A DNA stretch of 64,000 nucleotides from Sebaldella termitidis ATCC 33386. GTDB taxonomy: Bacteria; Fusobacteriota; Fusobacteriia; Fusobacteriales; Leptotrichiaceae. The position numbers and the translations under genes are program-made. Positions 36,781-45,840 of this stretch are shown here, in pieces. The notes beneath the pieces were generated by a model. That model had not been told where the DNA came from and made no database searches. It was given only the letters and a program-made list of their open reading frames with translations. Where the stretch lies: NCBI RefSeq assembly GCF_000024405.1, contig NC_013517.1, forward strand, positions 2,170,001 to 2,234,000. The letters are read 5' to 3'. The number at the start of each line of letters is the position of its first letter. The stretch's first letter is position 1.

Positions 36781-37731
36781 ATGAATAGGTTTAAATATAC
36801 TTCGACTAATAAAAGATATCACACGTGGGATTATTATCTGAAAAGTGTATTTGGTGAAAAAGTAGCAAAAGTAAGTCTTGACGGAGGTTTTACATGTCCG
36901 AATATAGACGGAACCATAAGCAGGGGAGGCTGTATTTTCTGTTCCAAAAGAGGAAGCGGAGATTTTGCACTGGAAATTACCAGTGAAAACCTAAAGAAAC
37001 AATTTGAAGCTGCCAAAAACAGTATTAGAAAAAAATGGCCGGGAATAAATAAATATATTGCTTATTTTCAGGCATACTCAAATACATATGCAGATATAAA
37101 AATACTCAGAGAGAAGTATGAAACGGTATTATCTCTGAAAAATGTAGTTGGTCTGAGCATAGCAACCAGAGCAGATATATTGGATAAAGAGATTCTGGAA
37201 TATCTTGGCGAGCTGAATAAAAAGACATTTTTATGGGTGGAGCTCGGGCTTCAGAGCTCTAATGACAAAACAGCACAGCTGATAAACCGCGGACATGATT
37301 TCAGGACTTTTATGAAAGCAGCAGAACAGCTGAGGGAAAGAAATATCAGGGTATGTGTTCATATAATAAACGGGCTTCCCGGAGAAACTTATGATGATAT
37401 GATAAAAACTGTAAAGGATATCTCTGTCCTGGATATTAATGCAGTAAAAATTCATATGCTGTATATACTAAAAGATACACCATTATTTAAACTTTATGAA
37501 AAAGAAAAATTCAGTGTTATGAAAAGAGAGGATTACATACAGACAGTGGCAGATCAGATAGAACTCCTTCCGGAAGAAGTAATAGTAGAAAGAGTGACAG
37601 GCGACGGAAAAGCGGATGATCTTAAGGCACCTCTGTGGAGTCTGAATAAAATAAGTATTTTGAATGATATAGATAAAGAGCTTGTCAGGAGAAACACATG
37701 GCAGGGAATAAAAAGAAATATAGAGGTATAA
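36781..37731 (+). CDS. Radical SAM protein of the YhcC/TIGR01212 family
   Basis: A 316-residue radical SAM enzyme. Cys39, Cys51 and Cys54 (TCPNIDGTISRGGCIFC) form the cluster motif C-x11-C-x2-C characteristic of the YhcC group. AYFQAYSNTYADI, GLSIATRADILD and LWVELGLQSSNDKTAQLINRG follow as in Elp3-related radical SAM proteins. The family function is not established; a role in tRNA modification has been suggested. Lies 18 bases after the FAH gene. Confidence 0.88.
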   Translation: MNRFKYTSTNKRYHTWDYYLKSVFGEKVAKVSLDGGFTCPNIDGTISRGGCIFCSKRGSGDFALEITSENLKKQFEAAKNSIRKKWPGINKYIAYFQAYSNTYADIKILREKYETVLSLKNVVGLSIATRADILDKEILEYLGELNKKTFLWVELGLQSSNDKTAQLINRGHDFRTFMKAAEQLRERNIRVCVHIINGLPGETYDDMIKTVKDISVLDINAVKIHMLYILKDTPLFKLYEKEKFSVMKREDYIQTVADQIELLPEEVIVERVTGDGKADDLKAPLWSLNKISILNDIDKELVRRNTWQGIKRNIEV

Positions 37732-37733
37732 TA

Positions 37734-37766
37734 AAAAGAGCAGCTCCGAAACTGGAATGCTCTTTT
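37734..37766. terminator. Bidirectional terminator, YhcC-like gene and 37773 gene
   Basis: AAAAGAGCA and TGCTCTTTT form a perfect 9-bp inverted repeat between two convergent genes. Confidence 0.75.
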
Positions 37767-37772
37767 ACTATA

Positions 37773-38840
37773 TTATTGAAAAGTTTCATCTCTTTTCAGC
37801 TGATAAAAGCTGATAACCTTATTAACTAATTTTACCTGATTCCCGTAAGTATCAGGAGATTTTACATATTTATTTTTATCAAGAGCATCTATGTATTTTT
37901 GTAAATCGGATTTAAATACCCCGTTTTTTGAAATATAGTATTTATATGATTTTAGAAAATCATCATTTAATGTATTTGTATCAGAATTAAATACAGGTGT
38001 GTCACCTACGCCAAGCATGAGGTTTTCAAAATGAAATACCAGCATTTTGGCAAATTCCTTATTTAATTCTTTATTATCTGAAAGCTTTATATAATGCTCG
38101 GCACTAAGTATTCTGTTCACCAGATCATCAAGGGAAATGACTATTTTACTGTTTATCACAGCAGGCTTTCTGATCTCGTTATCAGAATATTTCAGATAAT
38201 TAACCATATCATCTGATAAGTATTTTTCATATGTAAGAAGCTTGTTATAATTTACTGTGAAGAAAAAGTATCCGTTGCTGTATGTAAGATTCAGATTTCT
38301 GTCATAAAGGGATTTTAAGTAACTGCTGAGATCCTGATTATCGGCATCTTTATAATTCTTTATAAGCAGTGTATAATCATTATTATATTTTTTTCCGTCT
38401 TCAAGTACTGTTTTACCAAACTTCTTATCCATCAGCTCTTCGTCTTCTATAAAGATATCAGAATCTGAAGGAATGGAATAATAATAATTTTCAAACATTA
38501 AAAGCATTTCATCTGCGTTTTTAGGGTCAAGATTTTTTATGTTTTCATCAATATACTGTGAAATTATCAGAAAATCCGAATTTTTCTTAAAAAGATCATT
38601 TAATCCTGAAAGGGTTTTATCCTTATAAGTCTTTTCAGACTGTGAAAAAAAATCCTTTTCCTTTATTGTATTCTTTTCTGTAACACCTGTTGTTACAGGA
38701 GCAATATCGTTTTTAGTTTCAACAGTACTGCCGAAAGAGCCGCTTTGCTTCAAAAGATTATTCAAATCATTCAGAGAAGAATCGCTGTATACTCCGGTGC
38801 AGATACCTGTAAACAGGGCTATAAGTAAAAACTTTTTCAT
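37773..38840 (-). CDS. Exported protein of unknown function
   Basis: A 355-residue protein with an N-terminal signal peptide (MKKFLLIALFTGICTGVYS). The mature part is hydrophilic, rich in Asp, Asn, Tyr and Lys, with helical segments and no cysteines. No family recognised. AAGGAGAAAAA precedes the ATG. It lies 14 bases after mgsA, so it is probably the last gene of the nudix-mgsA operon. Confidence 0.65.
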   Translation of the reverse strand: MKKFLLIALFTGICTGVYSDSSLNDLNNLLKQSGSFGSTVETKNDIAPVTTGVTEKNTIKEKDFFSQSEKTYKDKTLSGLNDLFKKNSDFLIISQYIDENIKNLDPKNADEMLLMFENYYYSIPSDSDIFIEDEELMDKKFGKTVLEDGKKYNNDYTLLIKNYKDADNQDLSSYLKSLYDRNLNLTYSNGYFFFTVNYNKLLTYEKYLSDDMVNYLKYSDNEIRKPAVINSKIVISLDDLVNRILSAEHYIKLSDNKELNKEFAKMLVFHFENLMLGVGDTPVFNSDTNTLNDDFLKSYKYYISKNGVFKSDLQKYIDALDKNKYVKSPDTYGNQVKLVNKVISFYQLKRDETFQ

Positions 38841-38854
38841 TTTTTCTCCTTGTA

Positions 38855-39217
38855 TTAGTAATTTTTGATAAGCAGCTCAGCTGTGGAAATATTAGTAGCA
38901 ATAGCAACATTATGTACGTCGCACAGTCTTATCAATGCCTGCACATCAGGCTCATGCGGCTGGCTTGTAAGCGGATCTCTGAAAAACATTACAAATTCCA
39001 CCTCGTCCTCTGCAATAAGTGCGCCGATCTGCTGATCCCCGCCAAGCGGACCGCTTTTGTAACGCTTTACCGTAAGACCGAGAACCTCACTAATGAGTTT
39101 TCCCGTGGTACCTGTACCCACAAGCTCAAATTTACTGAAAATATCAATATTTTTCTTAACAAATTCCAAAAGATTATCTTTCTTTTTATCATGTGCAATA
39201 AGTGCAACTTTTTTCAT
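38855..39217 (-). CDS. mgsA: Methylglyoxal synthase
   Basis: A 120-residue enzyme converting dihydroxyacetone phosphate to methylglyoxal plus phosphate. It shows [17 protein letters not shown], the phosphate site VGTGTTG, the catalytic segment [14 protein letters not shown] and [16 protein letters not shown] start at the ATG before KKVALIAHD (39217), following AAGGTAG; an upstream ATG at 39295 overlaps the Nudix gene and is unlikely. It connects with the dihydroxyacetone pathway genes of this window as an overflow route. Confidence 0.92.
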   Translation of the reverse strand: MKKVALIAHDKKKDNLLEFVKKNIDIFSKFELVGTGTTGKLISEVLGLTVKRYKSGPLGGDQQIGALIAEDEVEFVMFFRDPLTSQPHEPDVQALIRLCDVHNVAIATNISTAELLIKNY

Positions 39218-39237
39218 ATCTACCTTCCTTATTATAT

Positions 39238-39903
39238 TTAAAATTTTATAATTTTTTCTACAAAGTTTATTATTACCTGTGCTGTGAATCCCCATATAAC
39301 ACCGTCTGATGTTTTATAAAGCGGAATTTTTCTGACATTAGTGGTCCATTCATTATGATACATTTCCGGCAGACCAAGATCTTTCGCAGGAAATATGAGT
39401 TTTTGCTCGTTTGTTTTAGGATCAATGACAATAGGCGAAGATTTCAGCACAATATCATACCATTCAGGCTTATTTTCCAGAAAAAATTCAACAGGCACGG
39501 AAAATATCTTGGACACTTCTTCTTCATTAGGAAAAAAATTCTCGATTTTTGTTTTGGAGAATCCTACAAACGGTTCTACGATCATATCAAACTGTGTGAT
39601 AAGGGTATCAAGCTGTCCCCATATTTCGATACTTTCTTTTTTTATTCCCATTTCCTCCACAGTTTCTCTTACGGCAGTATCAAGAAGGGTAAAATCCAGT
39701 TCTTTGTCAAAACCGCCGCCGGGAAAAGAAACTTCGCCGCCCTGACGGATATTTTTATTTCTTTCCTGAAATATAAAATGAGGTTTTTGGTCTACTTCTA
39801 TAAGAAGAGCCATGACAGCAGCTTTCCTGTAAGATTTTTCACCATAGAAGCCATGTCTGAAATTCATATAATTTCTTATTCTGGATAAGTTTACATTTTT
39901 CAT
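39238..39903 (-). CDS. Nudix hydrolase, CoA pyrophosphatase-like
   Basis: A 221-residue protein resembling Nud[22 protein letters not shown] precedes the Nudix box, whose core reads [11 protein letters not shown]. The N-terminal [12 protein letters not shown] and C-terminal [14 protein letters not shown] fit the family. NudL hydrolyses CoA to 4'-phosphopantetheine and 3',5'-ADP. First gene of a minus-strand set with mgsA and an exported protein. Confidence 0.82.
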   Translation of the reverse strand: MKNVNLSRIRNYMNFRHGFYGEKSYRKAAVMALLIEVDQKPHFIFQERNKNIRQGGEVSFPGGGFDKELDFTLLDTAVRETVEEMGIKKESIEIWGQLDTLITQFDMIVEPFVGFSKTKIENFFPNEEEVSKIFSVPVEFFLENKPEWYDIVLKSSPIVIDPKTNEQKLIFPAKDLGLPEMYHNEWTTNVRKIPLYKTSDGVIWGFTAQVIINFVEKIIKF

Positions 39904-40035
39904 ATTTTAATCACCATTGTTTTATTTAGAAATATACTATATAATATCATTATTACGATTATAAAACAAGGCTGTGTACTAAACCGCAGCAGTCAGGGAG
40001 TTTTTAGATAACAAATTACAGTACAGGGAGTTTTT

Positions 40036-40800
40036 ATGAAATGGTTTAGATATTTATTATTCATATTTTGTGCATATCTATATTCGGAAAGTGCTAAACC
40101 GCCGGAATATTACCTGAAAAACTACAGACATGATGTGTATGAATATAAAAAAGAAGATTTTAACGGTGATGACGAAAAGGAAAGTATATATTTTCTGGCA
40201 ACTAAGATAATTAACGAAGAAAGTAAAACTGTAACCTATCAGAACGGGCTGATATATTACGACAGCGGAGTTACAGGGAAAAATCATGTTTTTTATTCCG
40301 GGGAAAAAATTAATTTCATAAATGAAGGAAGCGAATATTTTGATTATATGGTAACCGGTTATTATGTTGGTGATTTTAATAATGACGGTATAAGAGATCT
40401 CGGAATATTTCTTGACTGGGGAGAGGGGTACAATGTGCTTATTCCCGTTACCTTTAAGAATGATATTCCAAAACCTATCCGTGTCAGTCTCCCGAAAATA
40501 ACAATAGAAACAGAAAACAACTCGGAATATAATGTAACTGTTACTGACAGCTTTAACAATGAAAAAAAATTTATTTATAAAGGAAGAAAAAATAGTAAAA
40601 AGCTTGGTTTTACAGAGGACTATCTTTTTTCAGAAAAGGTGAAATTATTTTATCTTTTCGGGGAAGAATGGGAGGAGAGCTGCGAATGCGGGATATTTGA
40701 GGATGCCTATATCAGCTTTGATTTTGTAAATGAATACGGCAGGGTAAAGTTCAGATTTTCAGAAGCGGGGGGAATGGGAGAAAAGATAACGGACAGATAA
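40036..40800 (+). CDS. Exported protein with FG-GAP/EF-hand-like Asp repeats
   Basis: A 254-residue protein beginning with a short signal sequence (LLFIFCAYLYSES). Two acidic repeats, KEDFNGDDEKESIYF and GDFNNDGIRDLGIF, resemble calcium-binding FG-GAP loops (DxNxDGxxD). The C terminus has cysteines in ESCECGIFEDAY. No family name assigned. GGGAG precedes the ATG. Start of a group of poorly known genes that ends with the RNA repair pair. Confidence 0.6.
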   Translation: MKWFRYLLFIFCAYLYSESAKPPEYYLKNYRHDVYEYKKEDFNGDDEKESIYFLATKIINEESKTVTYQNGLIYYDSGVTGKNHVFYSGEKINFINEGSEYFDYMVTGYYVGDFNNDGIRDLGIFLDWGEGYNVLIPVTFKNDIPKPIRVSLPKITIETENNSEYNVTVTDSFNNEKKFIYKGRKNSKKLGFTEDYLFSEKVKLFYLFGEEWEESCECGIFEDAYISFDFVNEYGRVKFRFSEAGGMGEKITDR

Positions 40801-40836
40801 AATAATTTTGTAAATTTATATTTCAAAGGAGAGAAA

Positions 40837-41679
40837 ATGGCAAACCGAACATATCTCTATATAACTGATGATGTGGAAAAAAGAGAAAAAATAAGGGGAA
40901 TAGCAGAATATAATTATGACTTTCCTCTTTTGTTTAAAATTATGTGCAGTACAGAACCTGTGCCGGGAAAATCCTCAATATTTAATTTAGAGGAAAAAGC
41001 AGCGATAATTTCAGAGATGTCCGGAGGAATAGATAAAATAAAAAACTTTCTTCTGAAAATGAAAGAGGAAAAATCAACTTTGGGCAGTGGAAAAGAACTG
41101 GTAGGCAGTGAAACCTGCGAAAAAATTATGGAATTTCTGGATGAAAATAAATTTCTGGACGAAGGCTACAGGTATTTTCTTTTGGAGGCTGCTGAGCTGT
41201 ATGAGATGGAAGCTGATTCTCATAAGGAATTTGAAAAACTCACATTAAGAGATATTGAAGAAATAAATAATACAGTCAAAGATGTGGAATATTTCATGGA
41301 AACTGGGATATTAAATGACAGTATACTGGAAAAAATAGGAACATATGAAAAATTTCAATATGAACTCAGCAGTTTTAGCGAGTATCTTTACTATGATTTC
41401 AGCAGTACATATGATAAGGAGATAGAGGATGTACAATATGCAGAAATTGAAAAGCCGGAAAAAATAGTTAGAAAACGTTTAATGAATTTTGATTACAGGG
41501 AAATAATGTTTATGATTTTTTTTCTTCTGATTTTTCCGCCTTTGGGGCTTTATTTTTGTTATGACGGTTTCAGGGGACGATATGATGACAGATACACTTC
41601 CGGACTTTTTCTTGGTTTTTTGGGTACAGTGCTGATGTTATTCTATTTATGGAAAATAACGGACATCATTTTCGGATAA
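40837..41679 (+). CDS. MANRSYLY-type protein with C-terminal membrane hairpin
   Basis: A 280-residue protein starting MANRTYLYITDD, a start I associate with a family of unknown function (DUF7822 in recent Pfam) found in immunity-rich loci. The first 210 residues are helical and acidic; residues about 224-245 and 255-277 are two membrane helices joined by a basic loop. The C-terminal helices are not part of the family as I recall it. Ribosome site AAAGGAGAG. Confidence 0.55.
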   Translation: MANRTYLYITDDVEKREKIRGIAEYNYDFPLLFKIMCSTEPVPGKSSIFNLEEKAAIISEMSGGIDKIKNFLLKMKEEKSTLGSGKELVGSETCEKIMEFLDENKFLDEGYRYFLLEAAELYEMEADSHKEFEKLTLRDIEEINNTVKDVEYFMETGILNDSILEKIGTYEKFQYELSSFSEYLYYDFSSTYDKEIEDVQYAEIEKPEKIVRKRLMNFDYREIMFMIFFLLIFPPLGLYFCYDGFRGRYDDRYTSGLFLGFLGTVLMLFYLWKITDIIFG

Positions 41680-41793
41680 TTGAAGAGGAGAAAAATTCCC
41701 GGAAAATATATATAAAATTATTGAAAGATATGAAATGTTACAGTATAATATGTAAAGCAAAGCATTTATTTTAAGAAAACTTTAGGAGGAGAA

Positions 41794-43512
41794 ATGTTAA
41801 ACGCATTTAAAAAAAAAGAAGGAAATAAAAAAGAAACTATTGCGGAAAAAAGTGAAGTAAAAACAACGGTAAGAAAAAAGGATAAACCTTCAATTTATAA
41901 AATTATACTTGAAAATGTAAAGGAAAACGGTACATTAAATGTTCAGAGAATAGAGGAAGAGCTTTGGAAGCTGGACAGTAAATCTGATGAAATGGTATTT
42001 ATGGCCGGCTATAAAGATAATGTAAAACAGGAACCGAAAGAAATCAATGAAATTACAGGTATGATTATTATTGAAAAGCTGGGAAAAAGAAACTATAAGG
42101 AACCGGAAGAATTTGAAGCTGATTTTCAGAAGCTGGATACAGGAGCAAAGGAGTTTTTGAATTTTTTTCATTCAAATGCGGTTAAAGCCAAGCCGGATTT
42201 GAAGACAGTACATGACTTCATGGCAGAGGTGCTTATGACAACTGTAAATATGGAAATATTCAAGATAGCATTTGAAATAGTCGGGAATTTTTCAGACTCA
42301 AGTACTGAAGATGTGATTTTTACAATAGGTCAGTATCCAGAAGTGGCAAGATATATGGCAATGTTACTTGTAAACAGAGAAAATTTTGATAAAATAAGAG
42401 AATTACTTTCAAAAACCGAGGGCTGGGGAAAAGTCTCAGTATTGGAGCTTCTTGCATATAACGGTCTGCTGAAAGGCAAGATTGACTATCAGATAGAGCT
42501 GATAGAAGCTGTATATTCGGGAAATTTTGTTCTGAGTATGGAGACAGATCCCATAATAGCACATAATTTTGATATTGTGGAAATTCTGGATAAAAGTACC
42601 GAAGACAGTGAGTTATTTCTGAATATTACGAATATTATGAATATAAGTATAGAGGGCGGAGTATACACTTCTATTTTAAATACTCCCGAAGGAAGAGAAA
42701 AATTTATAAAATATATTAAAACACTTGAAGCAGTGGAATTTGAACATGAAAGACTTATAGGATATATTATTTTATACAGAACATTTAAATATGTTCCGGC
42801 TGAGCTTATGGAACAGATAGTTGAAAAAGATTTTGATTATAAAAAGCTGAAAAAAGAGATGAAAAATTATCTTGATGAAAATTATAAAGAAGAAATAATG
42901 AGTGAGATACTTCAAAGCGAGAATGAATTTTTTCTGCTGGATTATGCAATAGATCATAAGAAAAGCTTTGTACTGGATATAGTAAAGAAAAAATATGCGG
43001 ATAATATCTATAATTATAACTATCTGAATTTAGTTTTTGAGATAGGAACAAAAAAAGCTAAAAAAGAAGTATTAAAGAAATTTAAAGATGATTTCAGCAT
43101 TGAAGAAAGACAAAAGGAAAAATTTTCAATGGAATCAAAACCTGAATGGGCAGGTCATGAAAAATATAAATTTGATGTTGTGTATAGCATGATAATTGCT
43201 AACTTTCATAAATTTGAGGATGAAGAAATCTATAATTATATGGAATACTGTCTGTATGATTTTAATCCGCAGATAAGACATGCAGCCCTGATAGCACTTT
43301 TGGCGGCTGAAAATTATGAAATGAATAAAGAGATATCAAAGCAGGTAAAACGTCTTCTGGCAGAGACACCGCATGTAAGGGCAGCAGCATCTGAGGTCAT
43401 GAAAGCATACGGGATAAAGCTTACAAAAGGTGAATTCGGTGAAATCACAGAAAAACTGGGTGACAGAATAAAAGACGATGAAAAGGAACAGATGAAAGAA
43501 TTAGTGCGTTAA
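41794..43512 (+). CDS. Large helical-repeat protein of unknown function
   Basis: A 572-residue protein. A lysine-rich N terminus (about 1-35) precedes repeated helices that look HEAT-like, clearest near the C terminus: FNPQIRHAALIALLAAENYE and TPHVRAAASEVMKAYG are typical HEAT repeat pairs. No enzyme motifs or signal peptide. TTAGGAGGAGA precedes the ATG. The Thg1-like gene starts 17 bases downstream, so this protein may be a scaffold for that module. Confidence 0.6.
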   Translation: MLNAFKKKEGNKKETIAEKSEVKTTVRKKDKPSIYKIILENVKENGTLNVQRIEEELWKLDSKSDEMVFMAGYKDNVKQEPKEINEITGMIIIEKLGKRNYKEPEEFEADFQKLDTGAKEFLNFFHSNAVKAKPDLKTVHDFMAEVLMTTVNMEIFKIAFEIVGNFSDSSTEDVIFTIGQYPEVARYMAMLLVNRENFDKIRELLSKTEGWGKVSVLELLAYNGLLKGKIDYQIELIEAVYSGNFVLSMETDPIIAHNFDIVEILDKSTEDSELFLNITNIMNISIEGGVYTSILNTPEGREKFIKYIKTLEAVEFEHERLIGYIILYRTFKYVPAELMEQIVEKDFDYKKLKKEMKNYLDENYKEEIMSEILQSENEFFLLDYAIDHKKSFVLDIVKKKYADNIYNYNYLNLVFEIGTKKAKKEVLKKFKDDFSIEERQKEKFSMESKPEWAGHEKYKFDVVYSMIIANFHKFEDEEIYNYMEYCLYDFNPQIRHAALIALLAAENYEMNKEISKQVKRLLAETPHVRAAASEVMKAYGIKLTKGEFGEITEKLGDRIKDDEKEQMKELVR

Positions 43513-43529
43513 AATGAAACGGAGATAAT

Positions 43530-44255
43530 ATGGTACATGATGATTTTGGAAAAAGAATGAAAACATATGAAAATTCATATAGATTTACTCTGCCGAGAAG
43601 AATGCCGGTCATCTTAAGAATAGACGGCTGTCATTTTCATACATTCACAAAAGGGATGGATAAACCTTTCGATGATAAACTGATAGAGGCATTCTGGGAA
43701 ACATGTAAATTTCTTGGTGAGAATATAATGGGGGCAAAGCTTATCTATCACCAGAGTGATGAGATATCAATATTAATTACTAATTATGATACAATACAGA
43801 CAGATTCATGGTTCAGCAATAATCTTCAGAAAATGGCATCTGTGTCGGCTTCTATGGCAGCAGCAAAGTTTAACGAGGTTATCAGAAAGTCGTATTCTGA
43901 CAAAGAACTGGCCTTTTTTGATTCAAGAGCATGGGTAATTCCTCAGGATGAAGTAAATAATTACTTTACATGGAGACAGCAGGACGCGTCAAAGAACAGC
44001 ATATCAATGGCAGCCTTTGCCAATTTTGCCCATAAAGATCTGCACGGACTGAGCGGTAACCAGCTGCAGGAAAAGCTTTTTTCGGAAAAAGGCATAAACT
44101 GGGATAAGTTCCCTACCTGGAAAAAAAGAGGTGCATGTATTATAAAAAAAGAATATCTGAAAGAAAATGCAATACGCAGAAGATGGGAAACTGACCTGGA
44201 TATACCCTTGTTTTCGAAGGACAGGAATTATGTAGAAAGATTCGTTTATTTGTGA
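43530..44255 (+). CDS. Thg1-like protein (3'-5' RNA polymerase / tRNA 5'-end repair)
   Basis: A 241-residue member of the tRNA-His guanylyltransferase superfamily. Metal-binding residues are visible: Asp32 in LRIDGCHFHTFT, and Asp77-Glu78 in YHQSDEISILI; further blocks are FFDSRAWVIP and YFTWRQQDASKNSISMAA. Bacterial Thg1-like proteins add nucleotides to the 5' end of truncated tRNAs, using the complementary strand as template. A cytoplasmic protein of full length. Its stop overlaps the ATG of the next gene by one base, so the two are coupled. Confidence 0.9.
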   Translation: MVHDDFGKRMKTYENSYRFTLPRRMPVILRIDGCHFHTFTKGMDKPFDDKLIEAFWETCKFLGENIMGAKLIYHQSDEISILITNYDTIQTDSWFSNNLQKMASVSASMAAAKFNEVIRKSYSDKELAFFDSRAWVIPQDEVNNYFTWRQQDASKNSISMAAFANFAHKDLHGLSGNQLQEKLFSEKGINWDKFPTWKKRGACIIKKEYLKENAIRRRWETDLDIPLFSKDRNYVERFVYL

Positions 44256-44707
44256 TGGAAACAAAATTTGAATGTATTATTTTTGTGGGTATTCAGGGTT
44301 CCGGGAAAAGCACTTTTTATAAGGAAAATTTTTTTAAAACTCATGTAAGAATAAATCTGGATATGCTGAAAACGAGAAACAGAGAGAGAATACTTACAGA
44401 GGCCTGTTTTGAGGCAAAGCAGAATTTTGTTGTTGATAATACCAATCCCACTGCTGAAAGCAGGAAAAGATATATTGACAGTGCGAAGAAAGCAGGATTT
44501 AAGGTGATTGCATATTATTTTGACATAGAATATAATACTGCCCTGAAAAGAAATAACAGCAGAAGCGGAAAGGAAAAAGTTCCTGAAAGGGCTGTACTGT
44601 CAACTAAAAAGCAATTGGAAAAACCGGTATATGCTGAAGGAATTGATGAAATTTTTACTGTAATAACTGAAAATAAAAATATATATATAATAAAATCAGA
44701 TAAATAA
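44255..44707 (+). CDS. P-loop polynucleotide-kinase-like protein
   Basis: A 150-residue ATPase of the PNK/AAA_33 group. Walker A is GIQGSGKST (residues 12-20), followed by INLDMLKTRN, then FVVDNTNPTAESRKRYIDSA, the typical block of polynucleotide 5'-kinases, and a lid region LKRNNSRSGKEKVPERAV with several Arg and Lys. It has only the kinase domain, with no phosphatase or ligase attached. ATG at 44255 overlaps the Thg1-like stop (TGATGG). Its likely partner function is 5' phosphorylation of RNA ends before Thg1-like action; RNA as substrate is inferred. Confidence 0.78.
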   Translation: METKFECIIFVGIQGSGKSTFYKENFFKTHVRINLDMLKTRNRERILTEACFEAKQNFVVDNTNPTAESRKRYIDSAKKAGFKVIAYYFDIEYNTALKRNNSRSGKEKVPERAVLSTKKQLEKPVYAEGIDEIFTVITENKNIYIIKSDK

Positions 44708-44743
44708 TAATATATAAATATTTAATATTTTTATATAAAGTAT

Positions 44744-44803
44744 GCGGCTCTGTCGGGCAAAACCGTAAATTTAATGCGGTATTGCCCTGAGCCGATTTTT
44801 TTT
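44744..44803 (+). terminator. Terminator after the RNA repair genes
   Basis: CGGCTC and GAGCCG plus inner GGGCAA and TTGCCC arms form a long hairpin, followed by ATTTTTTTT. Confidence 0.85.
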
Positions 44804-44866
44804 CTCCTGATGAAACATCAAAGATTTATTATAAACAATAGATATATTTTTTTAACAAAAGCTAAT

Positions 44867-44895
44867 TTGACTGACAAATTATAAAGGTGTATAAT
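44867..44895 (+). promoter_or_regulatory. Strong promoter of the 45090 gene
   Basis: TTGACT (44867-44872), 17 bases, TATAAT (44890-44895). Confidence 0.8.
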
Positions 44896-45089
44896 CAGGC
44901 TGATGAAATAAAAACAGGACATTGAAAAAGGCGGTAAGCAAGATAATGGAAAAAGTTCACGGAAAATGAATTTTTTAAAATTGAGAACATTTTTATATAC
45001 AAAGATAAAAGAAAGCCGGTAAAAAGACAATACAAAGACTACAAGAGTATTCTTTAAGTATATTAAATCAATAGGAGGATGCAATTAAA

Positions 45090-45395
45090 ATGCAAAGAAT
45101 GACAACAATACTTTCGTTGATGTTGTTAGAACCATTAGCTGATAAACCGTTTTTTTATGAAAACAGCAGCAGTGTGGAGGAGACTCTGGGATTAAGTCAA
45201 AAACAGCAAATGAAAATAGAAAAAATTTATAAAAAATATCTTGATGAGATAAATGAGTTATTGAAATCAGACAAATCTAATGATGAAAGAACTAAAGAGT
45301 TTAACAAGCTTACAATGGAAAGTAAAAAAGAAGCTGAAAAGTTATTAACTGCTGAACAGCTGGAATTGCTTTCAGAGAATAATTTTACAGCATAA
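45090..45395 (+). CDS. Small helical protein, LTxxQ/Spy-like
   Basis: A 101-residue protein. After a short hydrophobic start comes ETLGLSQKQQMKIEKIYKKY and LTAEQLELL, a pattern like the LTxxQ helices of Spy/CpxP periplasmic chaperones. The N terminus (MQRMTTILSLMLLEPLADKP) is weak as a signal peptide, so the location is uncertain. AGGAGGATGC precedes the ATG. A strong promoter and a terminator show that it is an independent gene. Confidence 0.6.
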   Translation: MQRMTTILSLMLLEPLADKPFFYENSSSVEETLGLSQKQQMKIEKIYKKYLDEINELLKSDKSNDERTKEFNKLTMESKKEAEKLLTAEQLELLSENNFTA

Positions 45396-45840
45396 CCGGA
45401 ATTTAAAAAAATCTCCTGATTTTAGTCAGGAGATTTTTTTATATAAGACTAAAAGCAAATAAATCATTATATAGAAAAAGTTTTATTAATTAAAAAACTA
45501 TAGATGCACTATGGGAACTAATGAATTTTTTTATATGCCGTAAAATTATTTTCCTTATAAAAATAATGAATATAAGAATACTTGAAAGTTTTGGCAAAAA
45601 GGTATAAAATAAATGTAGAATTTTTAAAACATAAATGAAGCTGTATAAGTGCATATTTCTTTGGCTTTTATCATGAAAGACATAGGAGACATGCGTTGTA
45701 CAGCTGTTTTATCAGCAGATTTTCCGGAAAAAGGATTATAAAAAAATTCTCATTCAGCAGTATGGGAATGACATTCTTTGCATGAAATACCGGATAGCTG
45801 GATAGTACTGATATACCATAAATTGAAGGAGCAGCCTGAA
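45396..45840. other. polC leader region
   Basis: Contains the preceding terminator, a possible promoter (TTGAAA 45582-45587, 15 bases, TATAAA 45603-45608) and a long imperfect hairpin with arms 45639-45654 and 45691-45705 (AGCTGTATAAGTGCAT against ATGCGTTGTACAGCT). No ORF with a ribosome site occurs before polC. Confidence 0.5.
45405..45441 (+). terminator. Terminator after the 45090 gene
   Basis: Perfect 15-bp inverted repeat: AAAAAAATCTCCTGA and its complement around TTTTAG. Confidence 0.9.

Larger units (their letters stand above)
44708..45089. other. Intergenic region with long leader
   Basis: After the terminator the region is AT-rich. It carries a strong promoter (44867-44895). The transcript would have a leader of about 190 bases before the 45090 gene. 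No RNA family is recognised in it. Confidence 0.45.

Noticed and set aside
45778-45840. N-terminal extension of polC
   Set aside because: The ATG at 45841 has a good ribosome site at 45826-45831; the extension has none and PolC normally starts near here.
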